Positions 6,950 through 14,873 of a DNA stretch of 26,533 nucleotides are shown here, one piece after another. The translations under genes were made by a program, and so were the position numbers. Where the stretch lies: assembly GCA_964646525.1 (NCBI GenBank), contig CAZYER010000021.1:1-26533 (forward strand), given 5' to 3'. Below the pieces are notes generated by a model that saw only the letters and a list, made by a program, of their open reading frames with translations, did no database searches and had not been told where the DNA came from. The stretch comes from GCA-002282575 sp964646525 (GTDB taxonomy: Bacteria > Pseudomonadota > Gammaproteobacteria > Thiomicrospirales > Thiomicrospiraceae). Within the stretch, counting starts at the first letter, position 1; each line of letters opens with the position of its first letter.

Positions 6950-8143
6950 ATGTCATCGCGTTGGCAACAGCGACTGTTCGAACGTCATCAGCAACGACAG
7001 GCGCTGGGTTTGTGGCGCACACGCCCGTTACTGACCAGTGCGCCGGGGGTGCGTGTACAGGTCAATGGTCAATGGTTGATGAGCTTTGCCAGTAATGATT
7101 ATTTAGGTTTGGCAGAGTCTGTAACTTTGCCCCAGTTGGCGCAAGCACTGCATCAACAAGCTGGCAAGGCGGGGAGTACGGCTTCTCATGTGTTGGCGGG
7201 GCATCATTTGCCCCATCATTTGCTGGAAGATGAACTGGCTGACTGGTTGGGTGTTGAGCGTGTCTTACTGTTTTCTAGTGGCTATTTAGCCAATTTAGCA
7301 GTGCAAACCGCGTTGTTGCAAGACGGTGATGCGCTGTATCATGACAAACTCAATCACGCTTCGTTATTAGATGGTGCACATTTATCTTCCGCTCGCTTTC
7401 AGCGTTATGCGCATAATGACATGGAGGCGCTGGCGCGTCGCTTGGCTCAGCCGACAGAAGGTCTAACCATGGTGGTGACCGATGGCGTATTTAGCATGGA
7501 TGGTGACAGCGTTGAGTTAAGCCAACTTCTGCCGTTGGTGGCGCAGCATGAGGCTTTGTTGGTGGTAGATGAAGCGCACAGTTTTGGCGTGCTGGGTGAA
7601 CAAGGACGAGGCTTGTTTGTTCAGCAACAGCAGACAGCGAATGCATCGGTGTTGCGTGTTGGTACTTTGGGCAAAGCCTTTGCCAGTAGTGGCGCTTTTA
7701 TTGCGGGGTCATCTTTGCTGATTGATACCATTGCTCAATGGGGGCGCAGTTACATTTACACCACTGCTCAGCCGCCTTATCAAGCCAGTTTCAGTCGTGC
7801 GTCTTTAAGGTTGCTGGCAGGAGATGTGGGCGAAGCTGCTAGAGCTAAGTTGGATGAGCTGATTGCTTATTTTCGTCAGGGTGCGCAAGCACTGGGGCTG
7901 AGTTTGATGCCCTCGTCAACACCGATTCAACCGATTTTATTGGGAAGTAATGAGCGAGCTTTGGCCTGGCAGGCACATTTGTGGCAGCAGGGTTATTGGG
8001 TGCCTGCTATTCGTCCGCCGACGGTAGCCGAAGGTAAAGCGAGATTGCGTTTGTCTTTGTCAGCACAACATTCTCGTCAACAGCTGGATGGGTTGCTTGA
8101 AGCCCTAGCGCTGTGTCAGCGTGAGGAGGGACAATGCCTTTAG
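6950..8143 (+). CDS. bioF: 8-amino-7-oxononanoate synthase (KAPA synthase)
   Basis: BioF condenses pimeloyl-ACP (or CoA) with L-alanine, using PLP, to give 8-amino-7-oxononanoate. The 397-residue fold-type I enzyme shows SFASNDYLGL near the N-terminus, the cofactor-contacting DEAHSFGVLG (Asp208, His210) and the Schiff-base lysine Lys242 in GTLGKAFASSGAF. It follows bioB by 6 bases, and bioH begins inside its last ten bases, so the operon is tightly coupled. The N-terminal region (about 1-40) is rich in Gln and Arg, ordinary for this family. Complete. Confidence 0.96.
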   Translation: MSSRWQQRLFERHQQRQALGLWRTRPLLTSAPGVRVQVNGQWLMSFASNDYLGLAESVTLPQLAQALHQQAGKAGSTASHVLAGHHLPHHLLEDELADWLGVERVLLFSSGYLANLAVQTALLQDGDALYHDKLNHASLLDGAHLSSARFQRYAHNDMEALARRLAQPTEGLTMVVTDGVFSMDGDSVELSQLLPLVAQHEALLVVDEAHSFGVLGEQGRGLFVQQQQTANASVLRVGTLGKAFASSGAFIAGSSLLIDTIAQWGRSYIYTTAQPPYQASFSRASLRLLAGDVGEAARAKLDELIAYFRQGAQALGLSLMPSSTPIQPILLGSNERALAWQAHLWQQGYWVPAIRPPTVAEGKARLRLSLSAQHSRQQLDGLLEALALCQREEGQCL

Positions 8144-8919
8144 CGATTCAGCAATTTGGACAGGGTTCTGACTTGGTTTTTATTCATGGTTGGGGCGCAA
8201 ATAGTAAACTGTGGCGGTCATGGATTGAAGGTCATTTTGCCGACTATCGAGTCACGCTCATCGACTTACCAGGTCACGGGCAAAGTCCACAGTTGAATGT
8301 TGCTGATGAACAGGTGCTGGATGCTTGGCTGGAAGCGCTAGTTGTAGAACTACCTGATTCCGCAGTGATCATCGGTTGGTCTTTGGGTGGTTTGCTGGCG
8401 CAAGCCTTAGCATTGCGTTATCCCGAGCGCGTGCAGGGGCTGGTGTTAATGGCAACTAGTCCGTGTTTTGTTCAGCGTGATGATTGGTTATTGGCATTAG
8501 AAACATCCTTATTTGCACGCTACTTAACCGAAGTGATGCAACAAACACAGACACTGCTTAAATCGTTTTTTTCATTGCAAGCACTGGGGAGTCAGCAACC
8601 GAAACAGCTGATTAAGCAGTTGTTACCCTTGATAAATCAACTCATCGAAGGGCATCAAGCTTCTTTATATCAGGGGCTGCACTTGCTCAAGACGCTGGAT
8701 TTTCGCGCTGAATTGGTACGATTGACTGTACCAACGCTGTGGTTGTTTGCCGATGCCGATGCTATTGTGCCCAGCAGCCTGATGGCGGAGATTGAACGGT
8801 GGCAGCCACAGGCAAGTTGTCAGTTGATTACTGCTTCGGGACATTTACCTTTTCTTGCTCAGCCCAGTGTCACGGCAGAAGCCATCATTTCATTTTTACA
8901 AGGAAAGGCTCATGATTGA
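8134..8919 (+). CDS. bioH: Pimeloyl-[acyl-carrier protein] methyl ester esterase
   Basis: BioH removes the methyl group added by BioC from pimeloyl-ACP methyl ester, releasing the precursor for BioF. The 261-residue alpha/beta hydrolase has FIHGWGANSKLWR (oxyanion loop), nucleophile Ser83 in GWSLGG, Asp209 in DADAIVP and His237 in SGHLPF, which align with the E. coli triad Ser82/Asp207/His235. The start overlaps bioF by ten bases and has GAGGAGGG just upstream. It overlaps bioC by 8 bases. The bioC neighbour supports BioH over a generic esterase. Confidence 0.94.
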   Translation: MPLAIQQFGQGSDLVFIHGWGANSKLWRSWIEGHFADYRVTLIDLPGHGQSPQLNVADEQVLDAWLEALVVELPDSAVIIGWSLGGLLAQALALRYPERVQGLVLMATSPCFVQRDDWLLALETSLFARYLTEVMQQTQTLLKSFFSLQALGSQQPKQLIKQLLPLINQLIEGHQASLYQGLHLLKTLDFRAELVRLTVPTLWLFADADAIVPSSLMAEIERWQPQASCQLITASGHLPFLAQPSVTAEAIISFLQGKAHD

Positions 8920-9832
8920 CCGTCGTGCGGTGGCGCAACATTTTAGCCGTGCCGCTCGGTCTTACGATGCGGCTGCGGTACTGCAAAAAGAAGTGGCTTC
9001 ACGTTTAGCAGAGCGCTGGCCATTAGTCAAAATGCAGCCGCAACAGGTGATGGATTTAGGGGCAGGCACGGGATTTTTATCGCACCAAGTGCGCCAATAT
9101 TATGCCGATGCGCAACTCTATGCCGTCGATTTATCTGAAGCAATGTTGCAACAAAGTCGCGCTAAGTTATGTCCTGAACCCACTTGGTGGCAAAAGCTCA
9201 ATCCATTTGCGACGGTTGATAGGGTGGCTTTTATCAATGCCGATGCTTACCAACTGCCGTTTGCTGATAACAGCATGGATATGTTGGTATCGAGTTTAAT
9301 GTTGCAGTGGTGCGATGATTTACCCAGCGTACTGGCGGAATGTCGGCGTGTGTTAAAGCCAAATGGTGTGCTGTTTATGGCTAGTTTAGGTCCAGATACA
9401 CTGAAAGAAATTCGCTTAGCATGGCAACAAGTTGATGGCGAAACCGCTGAACATACGCTCAATTTTGCCGATTTGCACGACTTAGGCGATGCGTTGGGAC
9501 GCGCGGGTTTTAGTGACCCTGTATGTGATGTTGAGCACATCACGCTGACCTATGCCGACGCACCAGCGGCGCTGAAAGACCTTAAAGCGATTGGAGCAAC
9601 TAATGCCAGCGGTCAGCGTCAAAAGGGATTGATGGGTAAAACCAAGTGGCAAGCTTTTTTAGCTGCTTATGCCCAACACACCATGCCCGATGGTCGTATT
9701 CCCGCTACCTTTGAAGTGGTTTATGCACACGCCTTTATTGCAGAGCAGAAACCATCTGTGGAGCGAGGTTTGCCACAAACTGCTTCAATCCCTGTCAGTG
9801 CCATTAAACGCTGGCAGGGTTCAGAAAATTAG
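8912..9832 (+). CDS. bioC: Malonyl-[acyl-carrier protein] O-methyltransferase
   Basis: BioC methylates malonyl-ACP so that fatty-acid synthase can build the pimelate chain. The 306-residue class I SAM methyltransferase opens with the BioC signature DRRAVAQHFSRAARSYDAAAVLQ and has the SAM loop VMDLGAGTGFLS at 46-57, an acidic strand end (YAVDLSEAM) and the C-terminal VYAHAF region. I use the ATG at 8912: AAGGAAAGG precedes it, and the 19 residues of the longer frame (from 8855) do not look like BioC. It overlaps bioH by 8 bases and ends the operon before a hairpin at 9850-9880. No bioD or bioA follows, so those genes must lie elsewhere. Confidence 0.95.
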   Translation: MIDRRAVAQHFSRAARSYDAAAVLQKEVASRLAERWPLVKMQPQQVMDLGAGTGFLSHQVRQYYADAQLYAVDLSEAMLQQSRAKLCPEPTWWQKLNPFATVDRVAFINADAYQLPFADNSMDMLVSSLMLQWCDDLPSVLAECRRVLKPNGVLFMASLGPDTLKEIRLAWQQVDGETAEHTLNFADLHDLGDALGRAGFSDPVCDVEHITLTYADAPAALKDLKAIGATNASGQRQKGLMGKTKWQAFLAAYAQHTMPDGRIPATFEVVYAHAFIAEQKPSVERGLPQTASIPVSAIKRWQGSEN

Positions 9833-9849
9833 GATTTGGCGTTCTTTGA

Positions 9850-9880
9850 AACTGGCTTAACAGCTTGAATTAAGCCAGTT
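9850..9880. terminator. Hairpin terminator between bioC and rpoH
   Basis: A perfect 11-bp stem (AACTGGCTTAA with its complement) and a 9-base loop, lying between convergent genes. T tracts on either side are poor, so strength is uncertain, but position favours a shared terminator. Confidence 0.65.
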
Positions 9881-9892
9881 GCTTGCGTGTGT

Positions 9893-10768
9893 TTAGGCAA
9901 CCAACACAGAAAGATGATTTTTGAGCTTTTTCAGCGCAGCACTTTCAATCTGACGCACACGTTCTAGTGAAACACCAAATTGTTCGGCCAGTTCTGCTAG
10001 GGTTGCTTTGTCATCGCGCAATAAACGCGCTTCAATGATAGCCTGTTCACGCTCACTCAGCGTTGCTAAGGCCTCATGCACACGGCTATAGGTGAGTTGT
10101 TCTTCTTCAGCTTCAATCGCCATGTCTTCGGGAATGTAGCGATTATCCACTAGGGTCAACTGTGGTTGATCTTCTTCGTCACTATCTGTTGGTGTGGCAA
10201 CCGACACGTCGGGCAAAGAGAGTCGAGCGTCCATTGCTAAGACTTCTTCTGGTTTGACGCCGAGCTCGTGAGCAATACGTAGGGCTTGTGACTGATTGAC
10301 TGCGTCTAGGCTATCTTTGTGACTACGCAGTTTGAAAAACAATTTACGCTGCGCCTTGGTGGTCGCAATTTTGACCATGCGCCAATTTTTCAGAATGTAT
10401 TCATTGATTTCGGCACGAATCCAATGCGAGGCAAAAGTCATTAGGCGTACACCAGCACCTATGTCAAAGCGCTTAACGGCTTTCATTAAGCCGATACTGC
10501 CCTCTTGTAGTAAGTCGGCTTCGGCTAGGCCATAACCTTTGTAAGAGCGTACAATGGGTACAACATGGCGCAGATTGAATAGTACCAACTGTTCTGCAGC
10601 GCGTAAGTCTTGGTGTTCATGGTAGCGACGCGCTAATTCCATTTCTTCTTCTGCTGTGAGTAGTGGCAGTGAACGAATCAGACGCAAATAACCGTTAAGG
10701 TCATTGCTGGGATCGGCAAGGGCAATGCTTTTGGCAATGCTTGGTAGATTTTGGCTGTTGGTGTTCAT
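9893..10768 (-). CDS. rpoH: RNA polymerase heat-shock sigma factor RpoH (sigma-32)
   Basis: Sigma-32 directs RNA polymerase to heat-shock promoters. The 291-residue protein contains region 2 (LFNLRHVVPIVRSYKGYG...DLLQEGSIGLMKAVKRFD, then MTFASHWIRAEINEYILKNWRMVKIAT), the RpoH box QRKLFFKLR at 140-148 that separates RpoH from other sigma-70 members, and region 4 with a helix-turn-helix (LAELAEQFGVSLERVRQIE). It has its own near-consensus promoter at 10804-10832 and a strong ribosome site (AGGGAGGGAG). Here it lies downstream of the tat genes; no ftsEX genes flank it in the window. Confidence 0.96.
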   Translation of the reverse strand: MNTNSQNLPSIAKSIALADPSNDLNGYLRLIRSLPLLTAEEEMELARRYHEHQDLRAAEQLVLFNLRHVVPIVRSYKGYGLAEADLLQEGSIGLMKAVKRFDIGAGVRLMTFASHWIRAEINEYILKNWRMVKIATTKAQRKLFFKLRSHKDSLDAVNQSQALRIAHELGVKPEEVLAMDARLSLPDVSVATPTDSDEEDQPQLTLVDNRYIPEDMAIEAEEEQLTYSRVHEALATLSEREQAIIEARLLRDDKATLAELAEQFGVSLERVRQIESAALKKLKNHLSVLVA

Positions 10769-10803
10769 CTCAATCTCCCTCCCTGTAAGTTATTAATCTT
10801 GTG

Positions 10804-10832
10804 ATTATAAAAATAGCGCAGCTAATCGTCAA
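10804..10832 (-). promoter_or_regulatory. Sigma-70 promoter for rpoH
   Basis: On the minus strand, TTGACG (plus 10827-10832), a 17-base spacer and a perfect TATAAT (plus 10804-10809). This leaves a leader of roughly 30 bases before the ATG. A perfect 13-base palindrome GTCAATAATTGAC at 10828-10840 overlaps the -35 box and the tatC stop codon and could be an operator or a chance match. Confidence 0.8.
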
Positions 10833-10839
10833 TAATTGA

Positions 10840-11970
10840 CTAGGTTGATGCGCTGCTCGTTGTGCTGGTTTTGTCCATTTCTGTGTTAGGTGCATCGGCT
10901 ACTTGAGTCGGCTCTAGTGGTGCGTGTAATTTAGCACGTTCCATATCTATGGCTGCAAAAGCACGTTCAAAGTCTTCGTCACTGTTTAAGGCGTTTTCTA
11001 ACACTGCATCAGACGACTCTGTGGCAGTATGAGCAACTTCTGCTGGCGGTTGAACACTAGCGGTTGCTGCCTCTGTAGCACTGGCGGTGGTTGTGGCTAT
11101 GACTCCAGTTCCAGCAACAGCAGCGGTGGTAAGGTTTTCAGCTGAGGTTGTGCTTGCTGGTGTACTGCCTTCAGGTGGTGTTGGCGGGTTGTTGTCATTG
11201 GCTTCTTCAGCTGCTTTTTCTGCATCACGATTTTTGACCATGCGTGCACCAAACCATAAACCACCTTCAAACATCAGCCACATAGGTACGGCTAAAAACA
11301 CTTGAGAAATAACATCGGGCGGGGTAATGAAGGCGGCAATAATAAAGGCACCAACAATAATATAGGGTCGAGTATGACGCATTTTTTCGGTACTGACCAT
11401 GCCAGTGACAATTAATAATACTGTCACTACCGGCACTTGGAAAGCCAAGCCAAAAGCGAAAAACATGGTAATAACGAAATCAAGGTACAACTGAATGTCT
11501 GTACCGATTTGTACACCATCAGGTGTGGTTCCTGCTAGAAATTGAAAGACTAAAGGCAAGACCACATAAAAAACGAAGACACCACCAGCATAAAATAAAA
11601 AAGTACTGGCAATCAACATAGGTGCGGCGAGGCGCTTTTCATTATGGTAGAGTGCTGGCGCAATGAAACCCCATAGCTGATAAAGCAAAAAGGGCATAGA
11701 TAAGAAAATAGACGCGATTAACGCGAGCTTTAGCGGTGTTAAGAAGGGTGAAATAACACCAATTGCCATCATGCTACTGCCTTCAGGCAGGTAGCGGGTA
11801 AGTGGTTCGGCAATGTAGCTATAAATATCGTTAGCAAATGGGAACAATACCAAAAACATAACGATAATAGCGAGAACCGATTTAACCAAACGATCTCTTA
11901 ATTCCAGTAAATGTCCAATAAGCGACATTTCCTGCTCAGTGGGTGGTGACGCGGGTGTTTGCGAACTCAT
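10840..11970 (-). CDS. tatC: Twin-arginine translocase subunit TatC with long C-terminal tail
   Basis: TatC, with TatB, recognises twin-arginine signal peptides and nucleates the Tat channel in the inner membrane. Residues 13-247 carry the six-helix core: SLIGHLLELRDRL, then FLLYQLWGFIAPALYHNEKR (Glu111, equivalent to E. coli Glu103) and AFITPPDVISQ. The position of E. coli Glu170 is a glutamine here (FAFGLAFQVP, Gln178). After about residue 248 comes an unusual tail of about 129 residues, Ala/Thr/Ser/Pro-rich, predicted disordered and cytoplasmic; E. coli TatC is only 258 residues in total. The ATG overlaps the tatB stop by four bases. The tail is in frame, without signs of a frameshift. Confidence 0.95.
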   Translation of the reverse strand: MSSQTPASPPTEQEMSLIGHLLELRDRLVKSVLAIIVMFLVLFPFANDIYSYIAEPLTRYLPEGSSMMAIGVISPFLTPLKLALIASIFLSMPFLLYQLWGFIAPALYHNEKRLAAPMLIASTFLFYAGGVFVFYVVLPLVFQFLAGTTPDGVQIGTDIQLYLDFVITMFFAFGLAFQVPVVTVLLIVTGMVSTEKMRHTRPYIIVGAFIIAAFITPPDVISQVFLAVPMWLMFEGGLWFGARMVKNRDAEKAAEEANDNNPPTPPEGSTPASTTSAENLTTAAVAGTGVIATTTASATEAATASVQPPAEVAHTATESSDAVLENALNSDEDFERAFAAIDMERAKLHAPLEPTQVADAPNTEMDKTSTTSSAST

Positions 11971-12545
11971 GCCGTTTTTTCAGTAGTAGGTGCGGTTGTT
12001 AACCCAGCGCTGGCTGCAGGTGTTTCTGTTGGCAACTCAGGTGCGCTGGGCACTTTAGGTGTCATAGATCCGTCAGATTGTTGATGATACCAAGGTGGTA
12101 ATTCTTCGTACAATTCACGGCCGAAGGTTGGTCGTTGAATATTGGCTAGTTCATCTGTTTCTTGCTTAGCGTCGGTTGTTTTTTCATCTAAGTGAGCGTT
12201 GGCATTGGCTTGATTAGCTTCGTTGTGTTGACGGCGAATCTCGTCACTGCTCGGTCGATTATAGAATGAGTAATCAACTTCATTGATGCTAGATTGGATA
12301 TCTGATTGCAAGTTATGGCCAATATTTTGCAAGTTAGCCATTTCTTTTGATAGGTCTAGTTGGCGCTTTAGATCAGCTAATTCGCTTTGCAAGTTGGTTT
12401 CATTGCGTACATTGTCAATGAAGGCTTTTACCTTACCGACGGTACGACCAATTCCACGAGCAACCTCGGGTAGCCTTTCTGGACCGATCACTACCAAGGC
12501 AATGATCAGCACCAGCATGAGCTCTGAGAAAGCGAATTCGAACAC
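11967..12545 (-). CDS. tatB: Sec-independent protein translocase TatB
   Basis: TatB forms the substrate receptor with TatC. The 192-residue protein begins MFEFAFSE with the conserved Glu8, then one transmembrane helix (LMLVLIIALVVIGPERLP) and an amphipathic helix (VARGIGRTVGKVKAFIDNVRNE). A charged coiled-coil-prone stretch (ELADLKRQLDLSKEMANLQ) follows, then a Pro/Thr/Ala-rich tail. The GPERLP hinge and Glu8 distinguish TatB from TatA. tatA ends 39 bases upstream and tatC overlaps downstream. Complete. Confidence 0.95.
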   Translation of the reverse strand: MFEFAFSELMLVLIIALVVIGPERLPEVARGIGRTVGKVKAFIDNVRNETNLQSELADLKRQLDLSKEMANLQNIGHNLQSDIQSSINEVDYSFYNRPSSDEIRRQHNEANQANANAHLDEKTTDAKQETDELANIQRPTFGRELYEELPPWYHQQSDGSMTPKVPSAPELPTETPAASAGLTTAPTTEKTA

Positions 12546-12584
12546 TCAAAAAGACCTTGATCTATGCAACAAACTCAACCATCA

Positions 12585-12890
12585 TCACGCGTGGTTGTGT
12601 GGTGCTTGTGTCGGCGTTGGTTGTGCCGCTTGAGGTGCTACTGTTGCTTGAGGCTGTACCGCTGCTGTTTGTTGCGTAATCGACTGAGGCGCTTGTGTTG
12701 GCGCTACTTGGGCATCATAAACGTTACCAGCAGCGGGTGTTTCGCCTTCTTTTTTGCCATCAGTGACAGCATCTTTGAAACCTTTGATGGCAGCACCTAG
12801 GTCGCCACCAACGTTACGTAAACGTTTTGCACCGAAAAGTACCAATACAATCGCTAAAACGATTAATAGTTGCCAAATGCTGAATCCCAT
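12585..12890 (-). CDS. tatA: Sec-independent protein translocase TatA
   Basis: TatA polymerises to form the translocation pore. The 101-residue protein starts MGFSIWQLLIVLAIVLVLFG, a single transmembrane helix, followed by AKRLRNVGGDLGAAIKGFKDAV, the usual hinge and amphipathic helix. From about residue 55 it is low complexity, rich in Gln/Pro/Ala/Thr, ending HNHA. The length is normal for TatA. It lies 23 bases after the HIT gene in the hisI-hisE-HIT-tatABC series. Confidence 0.95.
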   Translation of the reverse strand: MGFSIWQLLIVLAIVLVLFGAKRLRNVGGDLGAAIKGFKDAVTDGKKEGETPAAGNVYDAQVAPTQAPQSITQQTAAVQPQATVAPQAAQPTPTQAPHNHA

Positions 12891-12913
12891 GATGGTTGTT
12901 TCCTTGTAAAGTG

Positions 12914-13228
12914 TTAGTTGCCTAATAAATGTATATGAAGGTGATAAACTTCTTGTCCACCCGCTTCGCCCGTATGAATTTGTGTTTTGAAACCCTTGTC
13001 TAAACCCTGAGCTTTAGCCAGTTGAGGTAACAATAGCATCATGTGAGCAATTAGGTCTTTGTCTTCAGGTTTGACATCAAACATGCTGGCAATTTCCTTT
13101 TTCGGAATAATCAGCAAATGTACGCGCGCACGCGGATTAATGTCTTTGAAAACAAGCACTCTATCATCTTCATACACGATATCTGCCGGAACTTCGCGAC
13201 GAATAATCTTACCAAAAATTGTACTCAT
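12914..13228 (-). CDS. HIT family hydrolase (HinT-like purine nucleoside phosphoramidase)
   Basis: A 104-residue histidine-triad protein that would hydrolyse AMP-linked substrates such as AMP-lysine or adenosine phosphoramidates in the cytoplasm. The N-terminus STIFGKIIRREVPADIVYEDD and the triad HLHIH near the C-terminus (YHLHIHLLGN) are diagnostic of the HinT branch. It stops right after LLGN, about ten residues earlier than typical HinT proteins, which normally continue past a Gly-Gly-Arg. The active-site histidines are all present, so activity is possible. It sits between hisE and tatA in a conserved cluster. Confidence 0.9.
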   Translation of the reverse strand: MSTIFGKIIRREVPADIVYEDDRVLVFKDINPRARVHLLIIPKKEIASMFDVKPEDKDLIAHMMLLLPQLAKAQGLDKGFKTQIHTGEAGGQEVYHLHIHLLGN

Positions 13229-13265
13229 GGTTTAGTTCCCCAAGGTTAGTCACAAACCCGCTGGC

Positions 13266-13598
13266 TTAAGCGGTGGCTGTGCGGTTGGCTTTCTCCACGT
13301 GCCCCGAGACGCCAAAGCGTCGGGCGAGTTCTTGTAGAACCTGATCGTGGTCAATATTATGGTGCGCTAATAATACCATGCAATGGAACCATAAGTCCGC
13401 CATTTCGTAGACGATTTCTGATTTATCGTCCATTTTAGCAGCGAGTCCCGTTTCCATACACTCTTCGGCCATTTTGCCGCAGATTTTGTCGGTTCCCTTG
13501 CTAAATAGGCTGGCGACATAAGACGACTTGGCGTCTTCTTTTTTACGGCTTTCAATAATTCGCGCTAATTCAGCCAGTAATAAGGCATTATTTTCCAT
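13266..13598 (-). CDS. hisE: Phosphoribosyl-ATP pyrophosphatase
   Basis: HisE performs the second step of histidine synthesis, cleaving pyrophosphate from phosphoribosyl-ATP. The 110-residue all-helical MazG-like protein has the signature SYVASLFSKGTDKICGKMAEECMETGLAAK followed by EMADLWFHCMVLLA, supplying the acidic metal ligands. It overlaps hisI by 11 bases, an alternative to the fused HisIE protein of enterobacteria. Complete. Confidence 0.95.
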   Translation of the reverse strand: MENNALLLAELARIIESRKKEDAKSSYVASLFSKGTDKICGKMAEECMETGLAAKMDDKSEIVYEMADLWFHCMVLLAHHNIDHDQVLQELARRFGVSGHVEKANRTATA

Positions 13599-14001
13599 AG
13601 AGTTCCTTCGGATCTTTCAGTACAGGATCGATGGCTTGCCAGCGTTGTGTTTCAGCATTCAGTCCAAGATAGAAGCAACTTTTTCGTCCCGTATGGCAAG
13701 CAATGCCGCCATTTTGACGAACCTTTAGTAACAACACATCACCGTCGCAGTCGAGACGCATATCAACGATTTGTTGTGTATTGCCAGACTCTTCACCTTT
13801 ATGCCACAGTCGATTACGCGAACGTGACCAGTAGACAGCTTCACCTTTAGCTAGGGTGAGCTGAAGTGATTCGCGGTTCATCCATGCTACCATCAAAATA
13901 TCGCCACTATCAGCGTCTTGAGCGATGGTGTTCAATAGTCCTTTTTCATCCCATACAATGGCTTCTAGCCAAGGCAGGTTGGTGTCAACGTCTTTGCTCA
14001 T
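13588..14001 (-). CDS. hisI: Phosphoribosyl-AMP cyclohydrolase
   Basis: HisI opens the purine ring of phosphoribosyl-AMP, the third step of histidine synthesis. The 137-residue protein shows ILMVAWMNRESL, the family block EAVYWSRSRNRLWHKGEESGN, the acidic metal site DCDGD and the cysteine-containing GGIACHTGRKSCFY. It heads the hisI-hisE-HIT-tat cluster. An extended -10 promoter candidate lies at plus 14031-14039. Confidence 0.95.
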   Translation of the reverse strand: MSKDVDTNLPWLEAIVWDEKGLLNTIAQDADSGDILMVAWMNRESLQLTLAKGEAVYWSRSRNRLWHKGEESGNTQQIVDMRLDCDGDVLLLKVRQNGGIACHTGRKSCFYLGLNAETQRWQAIDPVLKDPKELYGK

Positions 14002-14030
14002 GCTGGCTCGGATTCATCTAAATGCGGCAA

Positions 14031-14039
14031 ATTGTACCA
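14031..14039 (-). promoter_or_regulatory. Candidate extended -10 promoter for the hisI-hisE-HIT-tat cluster
   Basis: On the minus strand, TGGTACAAT: a TGn extension followed by TACAAT (5 of 6), about 30 bases before the hisI ATG. The -35 region is poor, as often with extended -10 promoters. Confidence 0.45.
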
Positions 14040-14063
14040 CAATACCATAAATAGGCTAAAAAC

Positions 14064-14801
14064 CTAACGGGAAGGACGTGCTACGACAAACAATAAACGA
14101 TCCCTGTGATCAATCCATTCGTTAGGGTGTTCTATTTCCAATTCGGCAATGCCCGCTTCAATTTCGATCGTGCTAAAAGACACTAAATCAGACATGAATT
14201 TTGCTCTGAGCATGCTATACCAGTGAGATTTATCTGATTGAAGTGGGAAGTCAAGTACAGACACTTGAGTGCTGAACCCCGCTTGTTCTAGTTCCGTACA
14301 AAGGGTTTCAATGGCGGGTTGATGCTCAGCAAAACGCTGTTTGGCTTGGCTGAATAAAGCCAGTGTGGTTTGTTGTGGCCGGGTAATGAGCAGAATACGG
14401 CCATTAGCCGTTAGTTGGCGTTTCACGCCTTGCCAGAATGCGGTTCTATCACTGAGATGGTGAATAACTTCTTTGACTAGTAGTGCGTCGTAGCGAATGG
14501 ATTGTTGGACAAAGGATTGATCACAGGCTTGTAGGCTATTCAGCTCTGTCTTTTGTCGAGCAATTGCCCACATGGCGGCATCTGGCTCGACACATAGAGT
14601 GGAAGCGGGCTGTACATGTCGATGAATTGCCAAACTAAATCGTCCAGTACCTGCGCCAAAATCAACCCAGTGTTCATAAGGTTGCAACGCTAAATGGGCT
14701 TGTATTTGTGCAACCACCCAAGGTTCATAATCTGGGCTGAATTGCCATACTTGATCAAAGTTTTCTGCCAAGGCGGAATAATGTTGTTGTTTGTTGTGCA
14801 T
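14064..14801 (-). CDS. Class I SAM-dependent methyltransferase, substrate unknown
   Basis: A 245-residue soluble protein with a Rossmann-type methyltransferase domain: motif I VDFGAGTGR at 46-54, then an acidic residue at the end of the next strand (LCVEPDA), motif IV-like DALLVKEVIHHL and a motif VI-like turn TANGRILLITRP. The C-terminal half has no recognised domain. It stands alone on the minus strand, divergent from ovoA with 72 bases between the start codons. OvoA already carries its own methyltransferase domain, so this protein is not needed for the known N-methylation; an accessory role is possible but unproven. Confidence 0.8.
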   Translation of the reverse strand: MHNKQQHYSALAENFDQVWQFSPDYEPWVVAQIQAHLALQPYEHWVDFGAGTGRFSLAIHRHVQPASTLCVEPDAAMWAIARQKTELNSLQACDQSFVQQSIRYDALLVKEVIHHLSDRTAFWQGVKRQLTANGRILLITRPQQTTLALFSQAKQRFAEHQPAIETLCTELEQAGFSTQVSVLDFPLQSDKSHWYSMLRAKFMSDLVSFSTIEIEAGIAELEIEHPNEWIDHRDRLLFVVARPSR

Positions 14802-14830
14802 AAAAGTCTTTTTGTTTAGCGATTGTTAAG

Positions 14831-14836
14831 TATAAT
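14831..14836 (+). promoter_or_regulatory. Candidate -10 box for ovoA-merR
   Basis: A perfect TATAAT about 37 bases before the ovoA ATG in the 72-base divergent region. No good -35 stands 16-18 bases upstream, which would suit an activator-dependent promoter. The reverse strand is also AT-rich and could serve the methyltransferase gene. Confidence 0.4.
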
Positions 14837-14873
14837 AAGCCATATTGTTCGACTTTGTATAAGGTTTGTCTAT

